Source: Loktanella sp. 5RATIMAR09 (GTDB taxonomy: Bacteria; Pseudomonadota; Alphaproteobacteria; Rhodobacterales; Rhodobacteraceae). From it: a stretch of 64,000 nt of DNA. The notes under the pieces are model-generated. The model was not told the DNA's origin and ran no database searches. It was given only the letters and a program-made list of their open reading frames with translations. The position numbers were made by a program, and so were the translations under genes. Of this stretch, positions 28,475 to 37,663 are shown in pieces; position 1 is the first letter of the stretch; each line of letters begins with the position of its first letter. The stretch spans positions 396,944-460,943 of the forward strand of contig NZ_LJAL01000003.1 of the NCBI RefSeq assembly GCF_001419985.1, in the 5' to 3' direction.

Positions 28475-29510
28475 TGCCACCAAAAAGCCGCTTGTTTCGG
28501 TCAAAGACCTGAAAATGCACTTTCCGATCTATGCGGGCCTGTTGCGCCGCCGTGTCGGCGAGGTAAAGGCCGTGGACGGTGTGAGCTTTGATGTGTTTGA
28601 GGGCGAAACCCTTGGTCTTGTTGGCGAATCCGGTTGCGGCAAATCGACTTGCGGTCGTGCGGTGCTGCGGCTTTACGACATTACTTCAGGTGCGATCAGC
28701 ATTGACGGGCGCGAAATCGGCGCCACCCCGCAAACAGCGTTGCGCGAGATGCGCCCGACCATGCAGATGGTGTTTCAAGATCCACAGGCGTCGCTGAACC
28801 CGCGCATGACGGTTGAGAACATCATCAAAGAACCGCTTGATGAGCACACCAAACTGTCTGATGCCGAAAAGCGCGAAAAAGTGGGTGAGTTGATGGATGC
28901 GGTCGGGCTGAACCGCAAGTTTGCCAAACGCTACCCCCATGCGTTTTCGGGCGGCCAGCGCCAGCGGATCGGGATTGCGCGTGCGCTTGCCCTGAACCCC
29001 AAATTCATCGTCTGTGACGAACCGATTGCAGCGCTCGACGTGTCCATTCAGGCCCAGGTGGTGAACCTGCTGGAAGACCTGCAAGAACAGTTCGGCCTGA
29101 CCTATCTTTTCATCAGCCATGACCTGTCGATGGTGCGCCATATCGCGACGCGGGTGGCGGTGATGTATCTTGGCAAGATCGTTGAACTGGCCCCGCGGGA
29201 TGGGCTCTATGCAGACCCCCTGCATCCCTACACCAAGGCGCTGCTTTCGGCGGTGCCTGAACCGGACCCGAGCCTTGCGCGCAGCACGCAGCGGATCATC
29301 CTCAAGGGTGACGTGCCCTCCCCGTCGAACCCGCCCGAGGGCTGTAATTTCTGCACCCGTTGCCCGTCTGTGATGGACATCTGCAAACGCGTGGAACCCG
29401 AATATCGTGAGGTGCACCCCGGCCGGTTTACCGCCTGCCATTTGTACAACGATACAATCGACACTGCCGGATCAACGGCAGGTCATGAGGCCGAAGGGCA
29501 CACACAATGA
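28467..29510 (+). CDS. Peptide-type ABC transporter ATP-binding protein (DppF-like)
   Basis: A 347-residue second ATPase. Walker A is GESGCGKS, the Q-loop is [15 protein letters not shown], the signature [17 protein letters not shown] and Walker [15 protein letters not shown]. The cysteine-rich C-terminus [13 protein letters not shown] is typical of DppF/OppF. ATG 28467 overlaps the end of the first ATPase gene, so translation is coupled. The substrate-binding gene follows after 22 bases. Confidence 0.95.
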   Translation: MLDATKKPLVSVKDLKMHFPIYAGLLRRRVGEVKAVDGVSFDVFEGETLGLVGESGCGKSTCGRAVLRLYDITSGAISIDGREIGATPQTALREMRPTMQMVFQDPQASLNPRMTVENIIKEPLDEHTKLSDAEKREKVGELMDAVGLNRKFAKRYPHAFSGGQRQRIGIARALALNPKFIVCDEPIAALDVSIQAQVVNLLEDLQEQFGLTYLFISHDLSMVRHIATRVAVMYLGKIVELAPRDGLYADPLHPYTKALLSAVPEPDPSLARSTQRIILKGDVPSPSNPPEGCNFCTRCPSVMDICKRVEPEYREVHPGRFTACHLYNDTIDTAGSTAGHEAEGHTQ

Positions 29511-29532
29511 AGACCAACAAGGAGAAGACAAA

Positions 29533-31254
29533 ATGAAACTCAAAACAGCCCTTATGGGCGCTGTTGCCTGCCTGGGTCTTGCACCCATGGCCCATGCCGA
29601 TGGGCATGAAGGCGAGCGCGGCCGCGACGGCAACGTCAATATCATCTATTGGCAGGCCGTATCCATCATGAACCCGTTCCTTTCGGGCGGCACCAAAGAC
29701 ATCGAAGCCGCCAGCCTCGTGCTTGAGCCGCTGGCGCGCTATGACGAAACCGGCATGATGGTGCCTTATCTGGCCACAGCCATTCCGACCGTCAGCAATG
29801 GCGGCGTGTCCGAGGATCTGACCTCGATCACATGGCAGATCAAACCTGATGTGCTTTGGTCCGATGGGTCTGCTGTGACGTCACGCGATGTCCAGTTCAC
29901 CTTTGAATACTGCACCGCCGAAGGTGGTGGTTGCGCGCAAGGTGCAAAGTTCTCGAATGTCGAAAGCGTCGAGATGATTGACGACAAGACAGTCAAAGTG
30001 AATTTTGATGGCCCCGCGCCAAACCCCTATCAGGCGTTTGTTGGCCATGAGTCGCCCATCATTCAGGCGGCCCAGTTTGCCGAATGTCTGGGACCGCGCG
30101 CACCGGAATGCACGGATGCGAACTTTATGCCCGTCGGCACCGGTCCTTTTGTTGTCACAGACTTCCGCGTCAACGACGTGGTACAGTTTGAAGCCAACGA
30201 AAACTACCGTGACCCCGGCAAACCCGCGTTCGCCACAGTGACCTTCAAAGGTGGCGGTGATGCAACGGCCGCTGGTCGTGCCGTGATGGAAACAGGCGAA
30301 TTCGACTATGCCTGGAACCTGCAGCTGGCACCTGACGTGATTGCCGCGATGGCAGAAGGCGGCATGGGGGTGCCTGTGTCCGCATTTGGTACACTGGTCG
30401 AGCGGATCGAAATGAACCTGACCGATCCTTCGCCCGCGCTTGAAGAAGGCGTGCGTTCCACCGTGGCGGCACCGCATCCGTTCCTGACAGATGCCCGCGT
30501 CCGCGAAGCGCTTTCCATCGCCATCGACCGCGATCTGCTGGTTGAGGTGGGTTACGGTCAGGCCGGTCGTGCGACCTGTAACCTCGTTCCTGCACCTGCA
30601 CTTTATGCGTCCGACAACACGGCCTGCCTGACACAGGACCTTGACCGTGCGAATGCCTTGCTGGACGAAGCAGGCTTTATGATGGGGTCAGACGGCGTGC
30701 GTGTGAACGACGAAGGCGTGCGTTTGTCGATCCTGTTTCAGACATCCACAAACGCTGTGCGTCAGGACTTTCAGGCCTTGATCAAGCAGTGGTGGGAAGA
30801 GATCGGTGTTGAAACCGAACTGCGCAACATCGATTCCGGTGTGTTCTTTGGTGGTGATCCGGGTTCGCCCGACACATTCCAGCGTTTCTATGCAGACGTT
30901 GAAATGTACGCCAACAACTTCCCCGGCACAGACCCACAGGCCTATCTGGGCGCGTACCTGTGCGAAAACATCCCATCGCCAGAGACACAGTGGCAGGGTG
31001 AGAACATCAACCGCATCTGTGATCCGGCCTATGATGCGCTCTGGGCAGAGCTTGCCTCGACCGCTGATCTCCAAGAGCGGGGCCGCATTGGCCGTGCGCT
31101 CAATGACATGGTGACCAAGGACAGCAACATCATCGTGCCACTGGTCGACCGTGGCCGTGTGTCGGGCCATGCCGTCACACTGGGCGGCGTGATCCTGAAC
31201 ACTTGGGATAGCGAGCTGTGGAACATCGCGGACTGGTACCGCATCGGCGAATAA
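29533..31254 (+). CDS. Peptide-type ABC transporter substrate-binding protein (family 5)
   Basis: A 573-residue periplasmic protein. It has a signal peptide (MKLKTALMGAVACLGLAPMAHA) followed by SBP family 5 sequence: IIYWQAVSIMNPFLSGGTKDIEAASLVLEPL, DGSAVTSRDVQFTFEYC, and the DARVREALSIAIDRDLLVEVGYGQ signature. AAGGAGAAGAC precedes the ATG. It probably delivers a peptide-like or otherwise bulky ligand to the cognate permeases; the ligand is not predictable. Two hairpins separate it from the permease genes. Confidence 0.93.
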   Translation: MKLKTALMGAVACLGLAPMAHADGHEGERGRDGNVNIIYWQAVSIMNPFLSGGTKDIEAASLVLEPLARYDETGMMVPYLATAIPTVSNGGVSEDLTSITWQIKPDVLWSDGSAVTSRDVQFTFEYCTAEGGGCAQGAKFSNVESVEMIDDKTVKVNFDGPAPNPYQAFVGHESPIIQAAQFAECLGPRAPECTDANFMPVGTGPFVVTDFRVNDVVQFEANENYRDPGKPAFATVTFKGGGDATAAGRAVMETGEFDYAWNLQLAPDVIAAMAEGGMGVPVSAFGTLVERIEMNLTDPSPALEEGVRSTVAAPHPFLTDARVREALSIAIDRDLLVEVGYGQAGRATCNLVPAPALYASDNTACLTQDLDRANALLDEAGFMMGSDGVRVNDEGVRLSILFQTSTNAVRQDFQALIKQWWEEIGVETELRNIDSGVFFGGDPGSPDTFQRFYADVEMYANNFPGTDPQAYLGAYLCENIPSPETQWQGENINRICDPAYDALWAELASTADLQERGRIGRALNDMVTKDSNIIVPLVDRGRVSGHAVTLGGVILNTWDSELWNIADWYRIGE

Positions 31255-31266
31255 ATCACTGACGCA

Positions 31267-31342
31267 GCCCCGGACAACGATCAGGGGCCTCGCGCTGCTT
31301 GCGTAGAGGTCCCGGATCAGGTCCGGGACTGCGTTGCTCTAC
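31267..31342 (+). repeat. Two consecutive hairpins between binding-protein and permease genes
   Basis: The first hairpin pairs GCCCC with GGGGC (31267-31288). The second pairs GTCCCGGA (31309-31316) with TCCGGGAC (31322-31329) around TCAGG, extended by GTAGAG (31303-31308) with CTCTAC (31337-31342) across a bulge. Such intercistronic stems after binding-protein genes can protect the upstream mRNA or partly terminate transcription. Confidence 0.6.
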
Positions 31343-31379
31343 TTCATTTTCTCTAAAGCTATGTGTAAAGGCGTCGTAA

Positions 31380-32387
31380 ATGCTGACCTACACCATCCGT
31401 AGACTGCTGCTGTCGATCCCGACGCTTATCTTCATCGCTTTTGTGATTTTCATGCTGCTGGAACTCGCCCCCGGCGATCCAATGGCTAGCATGCCCCTGT
31501 CGATCCCGCCAGAAGTCCGCCAGCAAATGCGCGAGGCGCTGGGGCTGGGCGAGCCTTGGTGGATCCGCTTTCCGCTGTGGCTGAACCAGTTCTTTATCGT
31601 TGAGCCGCAATACTGGATCGACGCGGCCTTTGACACCAACTTTGCCGATGGCGCACAGCGCATCATCAGCTTTCAGTCACGCAGCCCCGTTTTTGAAGTG
31701 ATCGCACAGCGCCTGCCACAGACGCTCTGGGTTGTGGCGATGTCTTATGTTGTGGGCGTTTTGATCGCCCTACCCATCGGGATCATCAGCGCCTACAAAC
31801 AATATTCAGTCTTCGACAACGCGGGCACATTCGTCAGCATGATCGGCTTTTCGGTGCCCCCGTTCTTTTCGGGCGTTCTGCTGATCGTGATCTTCTCGGT
31901 TCAACTGCAATGGTTGCCGTCGATTTATGACACGACACTGGTGGTCAACTCGTGGGACAGCTTCAAGCAGCAGTTGCTACAAATGATCATGCCTGTGATG
32001 GTGTTGGCCTTGCAAACAACCGCACAGGTCAGCCGCTATATGCGCGCCTCCATGCTGGATAACCTGTCTCAGGATTACGTCCGCACCGCCCGCGCCAAGG
32101 GCATGTCCGAAAGCGTGGTTGTCATGAAGCACGTGCTGCGCAATTCGATGATTCCGGTTGTGACGGTGATCGCATTGGGCATCCCGTCGATCTTCGGCGG
32201 TGCGATTATTACCGAACAGATCTTCAAGGTGAACGGGTTGGGTCAGTTGCTGATCATCGCGCTGCAAGGCTCTGACATTCCGATGGTTATGACGATCACC
32301 TTCCTGTTGGCCGTCCTGATCGTGATGATGAACCTGATCGCCGATATTCTTTACGGTATTCTGGACCCAAGGATTCGCTATGACTGA
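31380..32387 (+). CDS. Peptide-type ABC transporter permease (DppB-like)
   Basis: A 335-residue inner-membrane permease starting MLTYTIRRLLLSIPTLIFIAFVIFMLLELAPGDP, the classic DppB/OppB first helix. The EAA loop appears as DYVRTARAKGMSESVVVMKHVLRNSMIPVVTV, and IGLARGIP-like IALGIPSIFGGAIITEQIF follows. About six transmembrane helices are visible. It overlaps the second permease gene by eight bases. Confidence 0.95.
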   Translation: MLTYTIRRLLLSIPTLIFIAFVIFMLLELAPGDPMASMPLSIPPEVRQQMREALGLGEPWWIRFPLWLNQFFIVEPQYWIDAAFDTNFADGAQRIISFQSRSPVFEVIAQRLPQTLWVVAMSYVVGVLIALPIGIISAYKQYSVFDNAGTFVSMIGFSVPPFFSGVLLIVIFSVQLQWLPSIYDTTLVVNSWDSFKQQLLQMIMPVMVLALQTTAQVSRYMRASMLDNLSQDYVRTARAKGMSESVVVMKHVLRNSMIPVVTVIALGIPSIFGGAIITEQIFKVNGLGQLLIIALQGSDIPMVMTITFLLAVLIVMMNLIADILYGILDPRIRYD

Positions 32388-33378
32388 TCGCGCGCCCCAA
32401 AGCTCTGCCGATAACCTGTTGCCCGCCGGAGATCCGGTGCCATTGCCGATTGCGGCAGTCGAGAAGCCGCGCAACCAATGGCTTGACGTCTGGGACCAGT
32501 TCAAGACCCATAAGGGGGCTGTTTTCGGCCTTGGGTTTTTGATTTTCATCACCCTCTTCGTCACTATCGGCCCATGGCTGTGGCAGGTGGACCCCGGCAA
32601 GCTTGATATCCGCAACAAGGACGTACGGCCGCTCTATATGGCGCTCTTTGATAGCGACGCCAAGGTGAGTTGGGCCAATCCGATGGGCACCGACAACCTT
32701 GGCCGCGATATTATGGCAAACATCATGCAAGGCGGGCGGATTTCGCTGGCTGTCGGCTGGACCGCGATGATTTTGGCGGTGTTTCTTGGCACGCTGATCG
32801 GTGTGTTGGCGGGGTATTTCCGCCGTCTTGATGGCCTGTTGATGCGCTTTACCGATCTGGTGCTGTCGCTGCCGCTTTTGCCGCTTTTGCTGGTGATGAT
32901 GCTGTTGTTCCGCGATCCGCTGCGCGCGGCCTTTGGACCGGAAAACGGGATATTCATTCTGATCGTTGTGGGTATCGGCATCACCTCATGGATGCAGACG
33001 GCCCGGATTGTGCGCGGCGATGTGATGGCGCTGAAAGAGCGTGAATTCGTGCTGGCGGCCCGCTCGATCGGCACACCGCCACGGCGGATGATTACACGGC
33101 ATATCCTGCCGAACGTCCTGTCACCGATCATGGTTTCGGCCACGCTGGGACTTGCCACGGCAATTATCACCGAAAGCGCCTTGTCGTTCCTCGGGCTTGG
33201 TTTTCCGTCCGATTTCCCGACATGGGGTAAAATCCTGTTCGACAGTGTGGACCGCATGACAGCATTCCCCGAGCGCGTTCTCTGGCCCGGTCTGGCGATT
33301 TCGCTGACCGTTCTTGCGGTGAACTATATCGGCGACGGGCTGCGCGATGCGCTGGATCCACGGATCAGGGGCTTGTGA
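32380..33378 (+). CDS. Peptide-type ABC transporter permease (DppC-like)
   Basis: A 332-residue permease with a roughly 45-residue cytoplasmic N-terminus, then FGLGFLIFITLFVTIGPWLW, the HPMGTDNLGRD-like sequence NPMGTDNLGRDIMANIMQGGR typical of DppC/OppC, and the EAA loop REFVLAARSIGTPPRRMITRHILPNVLSPIMV. It completes the importer with the DppB-like partner. The importer gene order is ATPase, ATPase, binding protein, permease, permease. Confidence 0.95.
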   Translation: MTDRAPQSSADNLLPAGDPVPLPIAAVEKPRNQWLDVWDQFKTHKGAVFGLGFLIFITLFVTIGPWLWQVDPGKLDIRNKDVRPLYMALFDSDAKVSWANPMGTDNLGRDIMANIMQGGRISLAVGWTAMILAVFLGTLIGVLAGYFRRLDGLLMRFTDLVLSLPLLPLLLVMMLLFRDPLRAAFGPENGIFILIVVGIGITSWMQTARIVRGDVMALKEREFVLAARSIGTPPRRMITRHILPNVLSPIMVSATLGLATAIITESALSFLGLGFPSDFPTWGKILFDSVDRMTAFPERVLWPGLAISLTVLAVNYIGDGLRDALDPRIRGL

Positions 33379-33449
33379 TTTGCCTTAGGGCACGCGCGTC
33401 ATAACTTTGGTAGAGCGGGACAAACCCGTTCCAACAGGAGATGACAACA

Positions 33450-34337
33450 ATGACACGCATGACGGCCAAGGACTTTGATCAAGAGCTGCTTGATCTTTAT
33501 GACTTTTACGCGCACGGCAAAATCTCCAAGCGCGAATTTCTGGATAAGGCGGGTAAGTTTGCTGTCGGCGGTGTCACGGCTGCGGCCCTGCTCAGCATGC
33601 TGAGCCCCGATTACGCGCTGGCCGAGCAGGTGTCGTTCAACGACCCCGATATCGTGCCTGAATACATCACCTACCCCTCACCCAACGGCCACGGCGAGGT
33701 GCGCGGCTATCTGGTGAAACCCGCCAATGCGACGGGGCCGCTGCCTGCCGTGCTGGTGATCCACGAAAACCGTGGTCTGAACCCCTATATCGAAGACGTG
33801 GCCCGCCGCGTCGCTAAAGCGGGCTTTATGGCGCTGGCGCCCGATGGTCTGACCTCTGTGGGTGGCTATCCCGGCAATGACGCCGAAGGACGCGAATTGC
33901 AGCGCACGGTGGATGGCGAAACGCTGATGAACGACTTTTTTGCAGGGTTTGAGCACCTGATGACCCGCGACGACAGCACCGGCAGCGTGGGCGCTGTGGG
34001 CTTTTGCTATGGTGGCGGTGTGGTGAACGCACTGGCCGTGGCCTATCCGGAGATGAGCGCTGGTGTGCCATTCTACGGCCGTCAGGCGGCGGTCGCGGAT
34101 GTACCGCGCATCGAGGCACCTTTGATGCTGCAATACGGCGCGCTGGACGAGCGGATCAACGAGGGTGCTGCGGCGTATAGTGAGGCATTGACCGCCAACG
34201 GTAAGGTCTTTGAGGAGTACTTCTACGAAAACGCCAACCACGGTTTCCACAACGACAGCACGCCGCGTTATGATGAAGCGATGGCCGAGCTGGCATGGGA
34301 CCGCACGATTGGGTGGTTCAATACGTATCTGACGTAA
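33450..34337 (+). CDS. Dienelactone hydrolase family protein with Tat-like signal
   Basis: A 295-residue alpha/beta hydrolase. The N-terminus has about 30 polar residues, then [26 protein letters not shown] and a likely cleavage near ALAEQ. That resembles a Tat signal in which the twin arginine reads Lys-Arg. The hydrolase part has [24 protein letters not shown], the nucleophile elbow GFCYGGG (Cys, as in dienelactone hydrolases), and the ANHGFHND histidine. ATG 33450 is chosen because AGGAG lies nine bases upstream and directly abuts the alternative ATG at 33441. The natural substrate is unknown. Confidence 0.88.
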   Translation: MTRMTAKDFDQELLDLYDFYAHGKISKREFLDKAGKFAVGGVTAAALLSMLSPDYALAEQVSFNDPDIVPEYITYPSPNGHGEVRGYLVKPANATGPLPAVLVIHENRGLNPYIEDVARRVAKAGFMALAPDGLTSVGGYPGNDAEGRELQRTVDGETLMNDFFAGFEHLMTRDDSTGSVGAVGFCYGGGVVNALAVAYPEMSAGVPFYGRQAAVADVPRIEAPLMLQYGALDERINEGAAAYSEALTANGKVFEEYFYENANHGFHNDSTPRYDEAMAELAWDRTIGWFNTYLT

Positions 34338-34339
34338 GG

Positions 34340-34380
34340 CGCGTGGGTTTTACCAACGCGTGGGTTTCACCCACCCTACG
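34340..34380. repeat. Intergenic palindrome, GTGGGT/ACCCAC family (two units)
   Basis: Two tandem units follow the hydrolase stop. GCGTGGGT pairs imperfectly with ACCAACGC (34341-34359), and GTGGGT pairs with ACCCAC around TTC, followed by CCTACGG. The second unit matches the palindrome at 34425-34446 in the same orientation. Confidence 0.55.
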
Positions 34381-34386
34381 GAATGA

Positions 34387-34418
34387 AAAAGGGCGGCGCT
34401 GTAAAGCGCCGCCCTTTT
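34387..34418. terminator. Perfect bidirectional intrinsic terminator
   Basis: A 14-pair stem, AAAAGGGCGGCGCT (34387-34400) with AGCGCCGCCCTTTT (34405-34418), and loop GTAA. It has A-tracts and T-tracts on both sides and lies between convergent genes (hydrolase on plus, pntB on minus), so it should terminate both. Confidence 0.9.
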
Positions 34419-34424
34419 GCGTGA

Positions 34425-34446
34425 GGTGGGTTGAAACCCACCCTAC
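34425..34446. repeat. Intergenic palindrome, GGTGGGTT/AACCCACC copy
   Basis: Perfect arms GGTGGGTT (34425-34432) and AACCCACC (34435-34442), then CTAC. It is the same family as the units at 34340-34380 and close to the palindrome at 24279-24304, and lies just before the pntB stop. Confidence 0.6.
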
Positions 34447-34448
34447 CT

Positions 34449-35966
34449 TTAATCAATCTTCGGCAGCAATTCGTCCAAGGACTTCTTCGCGTCACCGTAG
34501 AACATGCGCGTGTTGTCTTTAAAGAACAGCGGATTCTCGATACCGGAATACCCCGTACCTTGCCCGCGCTTGGACACGAACACCTGCTTGGCTTTCCAGC
34601 ATTCCAGCACCGGCATACCGGCGATGGGGCTGTTGGGATCATCCTGTGCGGCAGGGTTCACGATATCGTTGGAGCCGATCACGATAGCGACGTCCGTATC
34701 CGGAAAGTCCTCGTTGATTTCGTCCATTTCCATCACGATGTCATAAGGCACCTTCGCTTCGGCCAAGAGCACGTTCATGTGCCCCGGCAGACGCCCCGCC
34801 ACAGGGTGGATCGCAAAGCGGACGTTCTTGCCCTTGGCGCGCAGTTTGCGCACCAGTTCCGACACCGCCTGCTGCGCTTGAGCCACCGCCATGCCGTAGC
34901 CCGGAATGATGATGATGCTGTCTGCTTCGTTCAGCGCCGTGGCAACACCGTCCGCATCAATAGCGATCTGTTCGCCTTCAACGGCCATCTGCTCGCCCTG
35001 TGGGCCACCAAAGCCGCCCAGGATCACGCTGACGAAGGACCGGTTCATGGCCTTGCACATGATGTAGGACAGGATCGCACCGGAGGACCCGACCAGCGCG
35101 CCGACAACGATCAACAGATCATTGCCGAGGCTGAAACCGATCGCGGCAGCCGCCCAGCCGGAATAGCTGTTCAGCATGGACACAACGACAGGCATATCAG
35201 CGCCGCCGATGCCCATGATCAGGTGATAACCGATGAAAAGGCCGGCGAGTGTCAGCAGAACCAGCGCCCAAGAGCCGCTACCGCCCATATAGGCAATCAG
35301 CAGGATCACCGACAGCGCCGCAGCACCTGCGTTCAGCAAGTGACCACCGGGTAGTTTGTTCGCACCGGTATCCACCTTGAACGGCAGTTTGCTGGAGTTG
35401 CCAGCCAGCTTTGCATAGGCGATGACGGACCCTGTAAAGGTCACAGCACCGATCCAGATGCCCAGCACCAGTTCGACCCGCAGAATGCTGATCTCGACAC
35501 TGGATTTCTTGGCAATCAACTGACCAAAGGCGCTCAGGCCTTCATAGGCCTCTTTGGGCAATCCAATGGCCGTAATCCCATCTGCGCCCACGGCACCAAG
35601 CACTTGGCCATTGGCCTCATAAAGCGCGCTCATGGTGTTGATCATCAGGTCGGCATTGAAGCCCACGAAAACCGCCGCCAAACCGACCATGGAGTGCATG
35701 ATCGCCACAAGTTCCGGCATTTGCGTCATCTCGACCTTGGTGGCCAGTTGATAGCCCACCATGCCGCCAAGACCGATCAACACGACCGACAACAGCCCCA
35801 GACCGGACCCCGGGCCCACCAGCGTTGCAAAGACCGCCAGCGCCATACCTGCGATGCCGTACCATACGGCGCGTTTGGCGCTTTCCTGCCCCGAAAGGCC
35901 ACCCAGCGACAGAATAAATAGAATACCAGCGACGACATACGCCGCGATTGTGAATGCGTTTTCCAT
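34449..35966 (-). CDS. pntB: NAD(P) transhydrogenase subunit beta
   Basis: PntB carries the membrane proton channel (domain II) and the NADP(H)-binding domain III of proton-translocating transhydrogenase, which makes NADPH. The 505-residue protein has multiple helices, then [17 protein letters not shown] (domain III nucleotide loop), [22 protein letters not shown] and [19 protein letters not shown]. It is about 40 residues longer than E. coli PntB. The extra residues are a loop near 113-155 ([17 protein letters not shown]...) between helices. It is 12 bases downstream of pntA. Confidence 0.96.
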   Translation of the reverse strand: MENAFTIAAYVVAGILFILSLGGLSGQESAKRAVWYGIAGMALAVFATLVGPGSGLGLLSVVLIGLGGMVGYQLATKVEMTQMPELVAIMHSMVGLAAVFVGFNADLMINTMSALYEANGQVLGAVGADGITAIGLPKEAYEGLSAFGQLIAKKSSVEISILRVELVLGIWIGAVTFTGSVIAYAKLAGNSSKLPFKVDTGANKLPGGHLLNAGAAALSVILLIAYMGGSGSWALVLLTLAGLFIGYHLIMGIGGADMPVVVSMLNSYSGWAAAAIGFSLGNDLLIVVGALVGSSGAILSYIMCKAMNRSFVSVILGGFGGPQGEQMAVEGEQIAIDADGVATALNEADSIIIIPGYGMAVAQAQQAVSELVRKLRAKGKNVRFAIHPVAGRLPGHMNVLLAEAKVPYDIVMEMDEINEDFPDTDVAIVIGSNDIVNPAAQDDPNSPIAGMPVLECWKAKQVFVSKRGQGTGYSGIENPLFFKDNTRMFYGDAKKSLDELLPKID

Positions 35967-35978
35967 TGCCCTGCCCCT

Positions 35979-37559
35979 TTAGGATTTCTGGAACATGGCG
36001 AGCATGCGCCGTGTCACGAGGAAGCCGCCAAAGATGTTGACCGCTGCCATAAAGATACCAAGTGCCGCCAGCACCGTGATCAGCGCGTTGGACGACCCGA
36101 TCTGGATCAGCGCACCAAGGATGATGATCGACGAAATCGCGTTGGTCACAGCCATCAGCGGTGTGTGCAGCGAATGGGCGACGTTCCAGATCACCTGGAA
36201 GCCGATGAAGACCGACAGGACGAACACGATGAAGTGCTGCATAAAGCTCGCTGGCATGCCCGGGATCAGGCCGATGCCAAGGATCAGTGCCGCACCGATG
36301 CCCAAGAGACCCACTTGCGTCTTGGTCTCTTTCTGGAACGCGGCCACTTCGTTCGCGCGCTTTTCCTCTGCGGTCAGTTCCTTTGGCTTTTCCTTCTTGG
36401 GTGCCGCCGCAATCGCCGCCACTTTGGGTGGTGGTGGCGGGAAGGTGATTTCACCCTCATGGGTCGCTGTCGCCCCACGGATGACGTCATCTTCCATGTT
36501 GTGCTTGGGCGTGCCGTCTTTTTCCGGCGTCAGATCCGTCATCATATGACGGATGTTGGTCGCATAAAGCGTCGAAGACTGCGCGGCCATCCGGCTGGGG
36601 AAGTCGGTGTAACCCACAATCGTGACTCCGTTATCGGTGACGATCTTTTCGTCCATCACGGTCAGTTTGCAGTTGCCGCCACGTTCCGCCGCAAGGTCAA
36701 TGATGACCGAACCGGGTTTCATCGCGTCGACCATGTCCTTGGTCCAAAGCTCGGGTGCATCGCGGCCCGGGATCAGCGCGGTGGTGATGACGATGTCGAT
36801 TTCAGGCGCGATTTCGCGGAATTTGGCCAGCTGTGCCGCCGCAAATTCGGGCGAGGATACCGCAGCATAGCCGCCTGTCGCCGATCCGTCCTGCTGTTCT
36901 TCCTCGAAATCGAGGAAGACAAATTCGGCACCCATCGATTCAACCTGCTCGGCCACTTCGGGGCGCACGTCGAAGGCGTAGGTGATGGCACCCAGCGATG
37001 TGGCCGTACCAATCGCGGCAAGACCTGCCACGCCTGCGCCGACAACCAAAACCTTGGCAGGCGGCACTTTACCCGCAGCTGTCACCTGGCCCGTAAAGAA
37101 GCGGCCAAAGTTGTTACCCGCCTCGATCACAGCGCGGTAGCCCGCGATATTCGCCATCGACGACAGCGCGTCCATTTTCTGTGCGCGGCTGATGCGCGGC
37201 ACCATGTCCATCGCGATGACGGTGGCGCCTTTTTCGTTGGCAGCCTCCATCAATTCCTTGTTCTGTGCAGGATAGAAGAACGAGATCAGCGTCTGGCCTG
37301 TCCGCAGTCGCTTGACTTCGGTATCCGATGGCGGGCGCACTTTGGCCACGATATCAGCGGCTTTGTACAGCGCTGCGGCAGTCTTGACGACCTCGACACC
37401 AGCGTCTTTGTAGGCCTGATCAGAAAAACCCGCACCCGTACCGGCGCCTGTTTCAATGATACATTCATACCCAAGCTTTTGCAGGTCTTTGGCCGATGCC
37501 GGGGTCATCGCAACCCGGTTTTCGCCCTGAAATATCTCTTTCGGTGTGCCGATCTTCAC
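35979..37559 (-). CDS. pntA: NAD(P) transhydrogenase subunit alpha (fused)
   Basis: PntA supplies the soluble NAD(H)-binding domain I plus membrane helices. The 526-residue protein starts MKIGTPKEIFQGENRVAMTP and has VLVVGAGVAGLAAIGTATSLGA (NAD-binding), RGGNCKLT, a Pro/Lys/Glu-rich linker (about 385-425) and four C-terminal helices. This is the E. coli-like fused arrangement, not the split pntAA/pntAB type. The start is a GTG at 37559, with a GGGGGA ribosome site about seven bases upstream; an earlier in-frame start would add 28 unrelated residues. Confidence 0.95.
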   Translation of the reverse strand: MKIGTPKEIFQGENRVAMTPASAKDLQKLGYECIIETGAGTGAGFSDQAYKDAGVEVVKTAAALYKAADIVAKVRPPSDTEVKRLRTGQTLISFFYPAQNKELMEAANEKGATVIAMDMVPRISRAQKMDALSSMANIAGYRAVIEAGNNFGRFFTGQVTAAGKVPPAKVLVVGAGVAGLAAIGTATSLGAITYAFDVRPEVAEQVESMGAEFVFLDFEEEQQDGSATGGYAAVSSPEFAAAQLAKFREIAPEIDIVITTALIPGRDAPELWTKDMVDAMKPGSVIIDLAAERGGNCKLTVMDEKIVTDNGVTIVGYTDFPSRMAAQSSTLYATNIRHMMTDLTPEKDGTPKHNMEDDVIRGATATHEGEITFPPPPPKVAAIAAAPKKEKPKELTAEEKRANEVAAFQKETKTQVGLLGIGAALILGIGLIPGMPASFMQHFIVFVLSVFIGFQVIWNVAHSLHTPLMAVTNAISSIIILGALIQIGSSNALITVLAALGIFMAAVNIFGGFLVTRRMLAMFQKS

Positions 37560-37634
37560 GGACCATCCCCCATATCTGTTCTGGCAGTCTCCATGCATTA
37601 TAGCGCGCAAGAATATTTCACAAGGGGATGGCTG

Positions 37635-37655
37635 GCATGACATTAAGTGTCATGC
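37635..37655. repeat. Perfect inverted repeat upstream of pntA
   Basis: Arms GCATGACA (37635-37642) and TGTCATGC (37648-37655) flank TTAAG. It lies 76 bases before the pntA start and just after the stop of the upstream methyltransferase gene. It could be a terminator stem without U-tract or an operator for pntAB. Confidence 0.55.
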
Positions 37656-37663
37656 GCTAACAA

